Source: Algoriphagus sp. PAP.12 (GTDB taxonomy: Bacteria; Bacteroidota; Bacteroidia; Cytophagales; Cyclobacteriaceae). From it: a stretch of DNA of 64,000 nt. A program made the translations under genes and the position numbers. This document shows positions 63,207 through 64,000 of this stretch, in pieces. Positions within the stretch are counted from its first letter, which is position 1; each line of letters begins with the position of its first letter. The notes under the pieces were generated by a model, which saw nothing but the letters and a program-made list of their open reading frames with translations, was not told the DNA's origin and searched no databases. The DNA is taken from the NCBI RefSeq assembly GCF_026652115.1, contig NZ_JAPPSQ010000013.1:1-64000 (forward strand), written 5' to 3'.

Positions 63207-64000
63207 TCAATTCCATCCTCCACCAAGCGCCTGATACATGTTAACCATAGCATTCATTTGCTGCATCTTGGTTTCGATCAACTCCATTCTTGACTCCAAT
63301 GCTTCTCTTTGTGTTAGCAACACCTCCATGTAATCCGCACGCGCCGAGCTAAATAAATTATTGGAAATTGTAATGGACTCTGTCAAGGCTTGTACTTGTT
63401 GAGATTTCAATGCAAAGCTCTGCTGAAGATTCTCAATCTTTGCCATTTGATTTGCCACTTCTACATAGCCATTCAAGATGGTTTTTTCATATTCATAAAC
63501 TGCGGCTACTTGCTTTGCATTTGCAGCTTGGTAATTTGCCTTGATTGCATTTCTATTGACTAAAGGAGCAACCATATCACCAGCCAAATTGAATATCAAT
63601 GATTCTGGTGTAGTCAACAAATACTTGGCATTGAAGGCATTGTAACCAATACCACCAACTATTCTAAATGATGGGTAAAATTCAGCTTTAGCTACTTTAA
63701 TATCTAATTTTGCTGCCTCCAATCCCATTTCAGCCTGACGTATATCTGGTCTGTTTGCCAAGAGCTGAGAAGGAATTCCTTCTTTCAACATTTGGGGCAT
63801 CAAATCAGGAAAAGCTGCAGAACTTCTTTGGATATGCTGAGGATATCTACCCAATAAGAAATTAATTCCGTTCTCTGTTTCTGTGATCCGCTGACGCACT
63901 TCATAAATCCTACTTTGATTTTTTGCAACTTCAGCTTCAAATCGCTTCACCGCCAATTCGGTAACTTTCGCAGCTTGCTTTTGCATTTTAACCACCTTTA
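63207..64000 (-). CDS. RND efflux outer membrane channel, OprM/CusC (NodT) family (partial)
   Basis: C-terminal ~264 codons; the frame stays open to the window edge, so the start lies outside. IPSQLLANRPDIRQAEMGLE (the family's RPDI signature), KAEFYPSFRIVGGIGYNAF, coiled-coil VANQMAKIENLQQSFALKSQ and the ending NMYQALGGGW are diagnostic of the TolC-like OMF family. It forms a trimeric exit duct for an RND pump whose other genes should lie beyond the right edge. Confidence 0.93.
   Translation of the reverse strand, partial: KVVKMQKQAAKVTELAVKRFEAEVAKNQSRIYEVRQRITETENGINFLLGRYPQHIQRSSAAFPDLMPQMLKEGIPSQLLANRPDIRQAEMGLEAAKLDIKVAKAEFYPSFRIVGGIGYNAFNAKYLLTTPESLIFNLAGDMVAPLVNRNAIKANYQAANAKQVAAVYEYEKTILNGYVEVANQMAKIENLQQSFALKSQQVQALTESITISNNLFSSARADYMEVLLTQREALESRMELIETKMQQMNAMVNMYQALGGGWN

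Overview
The window looks like a chromosomal segment from a Bacteroidota bacterium, most like the Cytophagales (Cyclobacteriaceae, Algoriphagus-like). This is inferred from AT-rich DNA, SusC/RagA and TlpA-type outer-membrane genes, a T9SS/gliding type C-terminal domain (CHU_C), a PepSY plus TonB-dependent siderophore receptor pair, and frequent TTG starts with weak Shine-Dalgarno sites. No rRNA, tRNA, transposase, integrase or CRISPR array was seen.

Layout. 1-5 kb: a SusC-type receptor (cut by the left edge) coupled to a TlpA-like protein, two small unknown ORFs, and a divergent small XRE regulator. 5-9.6 kb: a polysaccharide deacetylase, a four-helix-bundle (S23-type) protein, a Wzy/EpsG-like membrane protein, and one plus-strand glycosyltransferase. 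9.6-31.3 kb: a compact 19-gene minus-strand glycan operon, mostly with 4-base stop/start overlaps. It encodes GT2, GT4, GT14-like and GT-C glycosyltransferases, methyltransferases, a formyltransferase/beta-propeller fusion, TylF, an O-acyltransferase, a pyruvyl transferase, a sulfotransferase and the ABC ATPase Wzt. 31.3-52.1 kb: mixed genes separated by repeat-rich spacers: GDPD phosphodiesterase, PAP-like metallophosphoesterase, patatin-like lipase between ~450-bp direct repeats, a giant CHU_C surface protein, a FadL-like porin, nitroreductase, PepSY protein, TonB receptor and FAD oxidoreductase. 52.3-56.5 kb: a second glycan operon (winged-helix regulator, ABC permease Wzm, WecD-like, ArnC-like GT2, WecE-like). 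56.6-62.7 kb: a broken S23-type gene and four GT-C-like membrane proteins. 62.7-64 kb: strong hairpins and the end of an OprM/CusC-type efflux channel gene.

Together, the glycan genes suggest an ABC-exported surface polysaccharide carrying sulfate, pyruvate, acyl, methyl and possibly N-formyl groups and 4-acetamido-4,6-dideoxy sugar. The two halves of the exporter (Wzt and Wzm) lie about 27 kb apart, separated by the non-glycan block.

The most unusual feature is the non-coding DNA. It holds degenerate heptanucleotide tandem arrays, TTGT-rich elements around small hairpins with TTC/GAA triloops, and multi-hairpin elements. In three genes (TlpA-like, one GT4, GDPD) such DNA appears to have become part of the coding sequence without breaking the frame.
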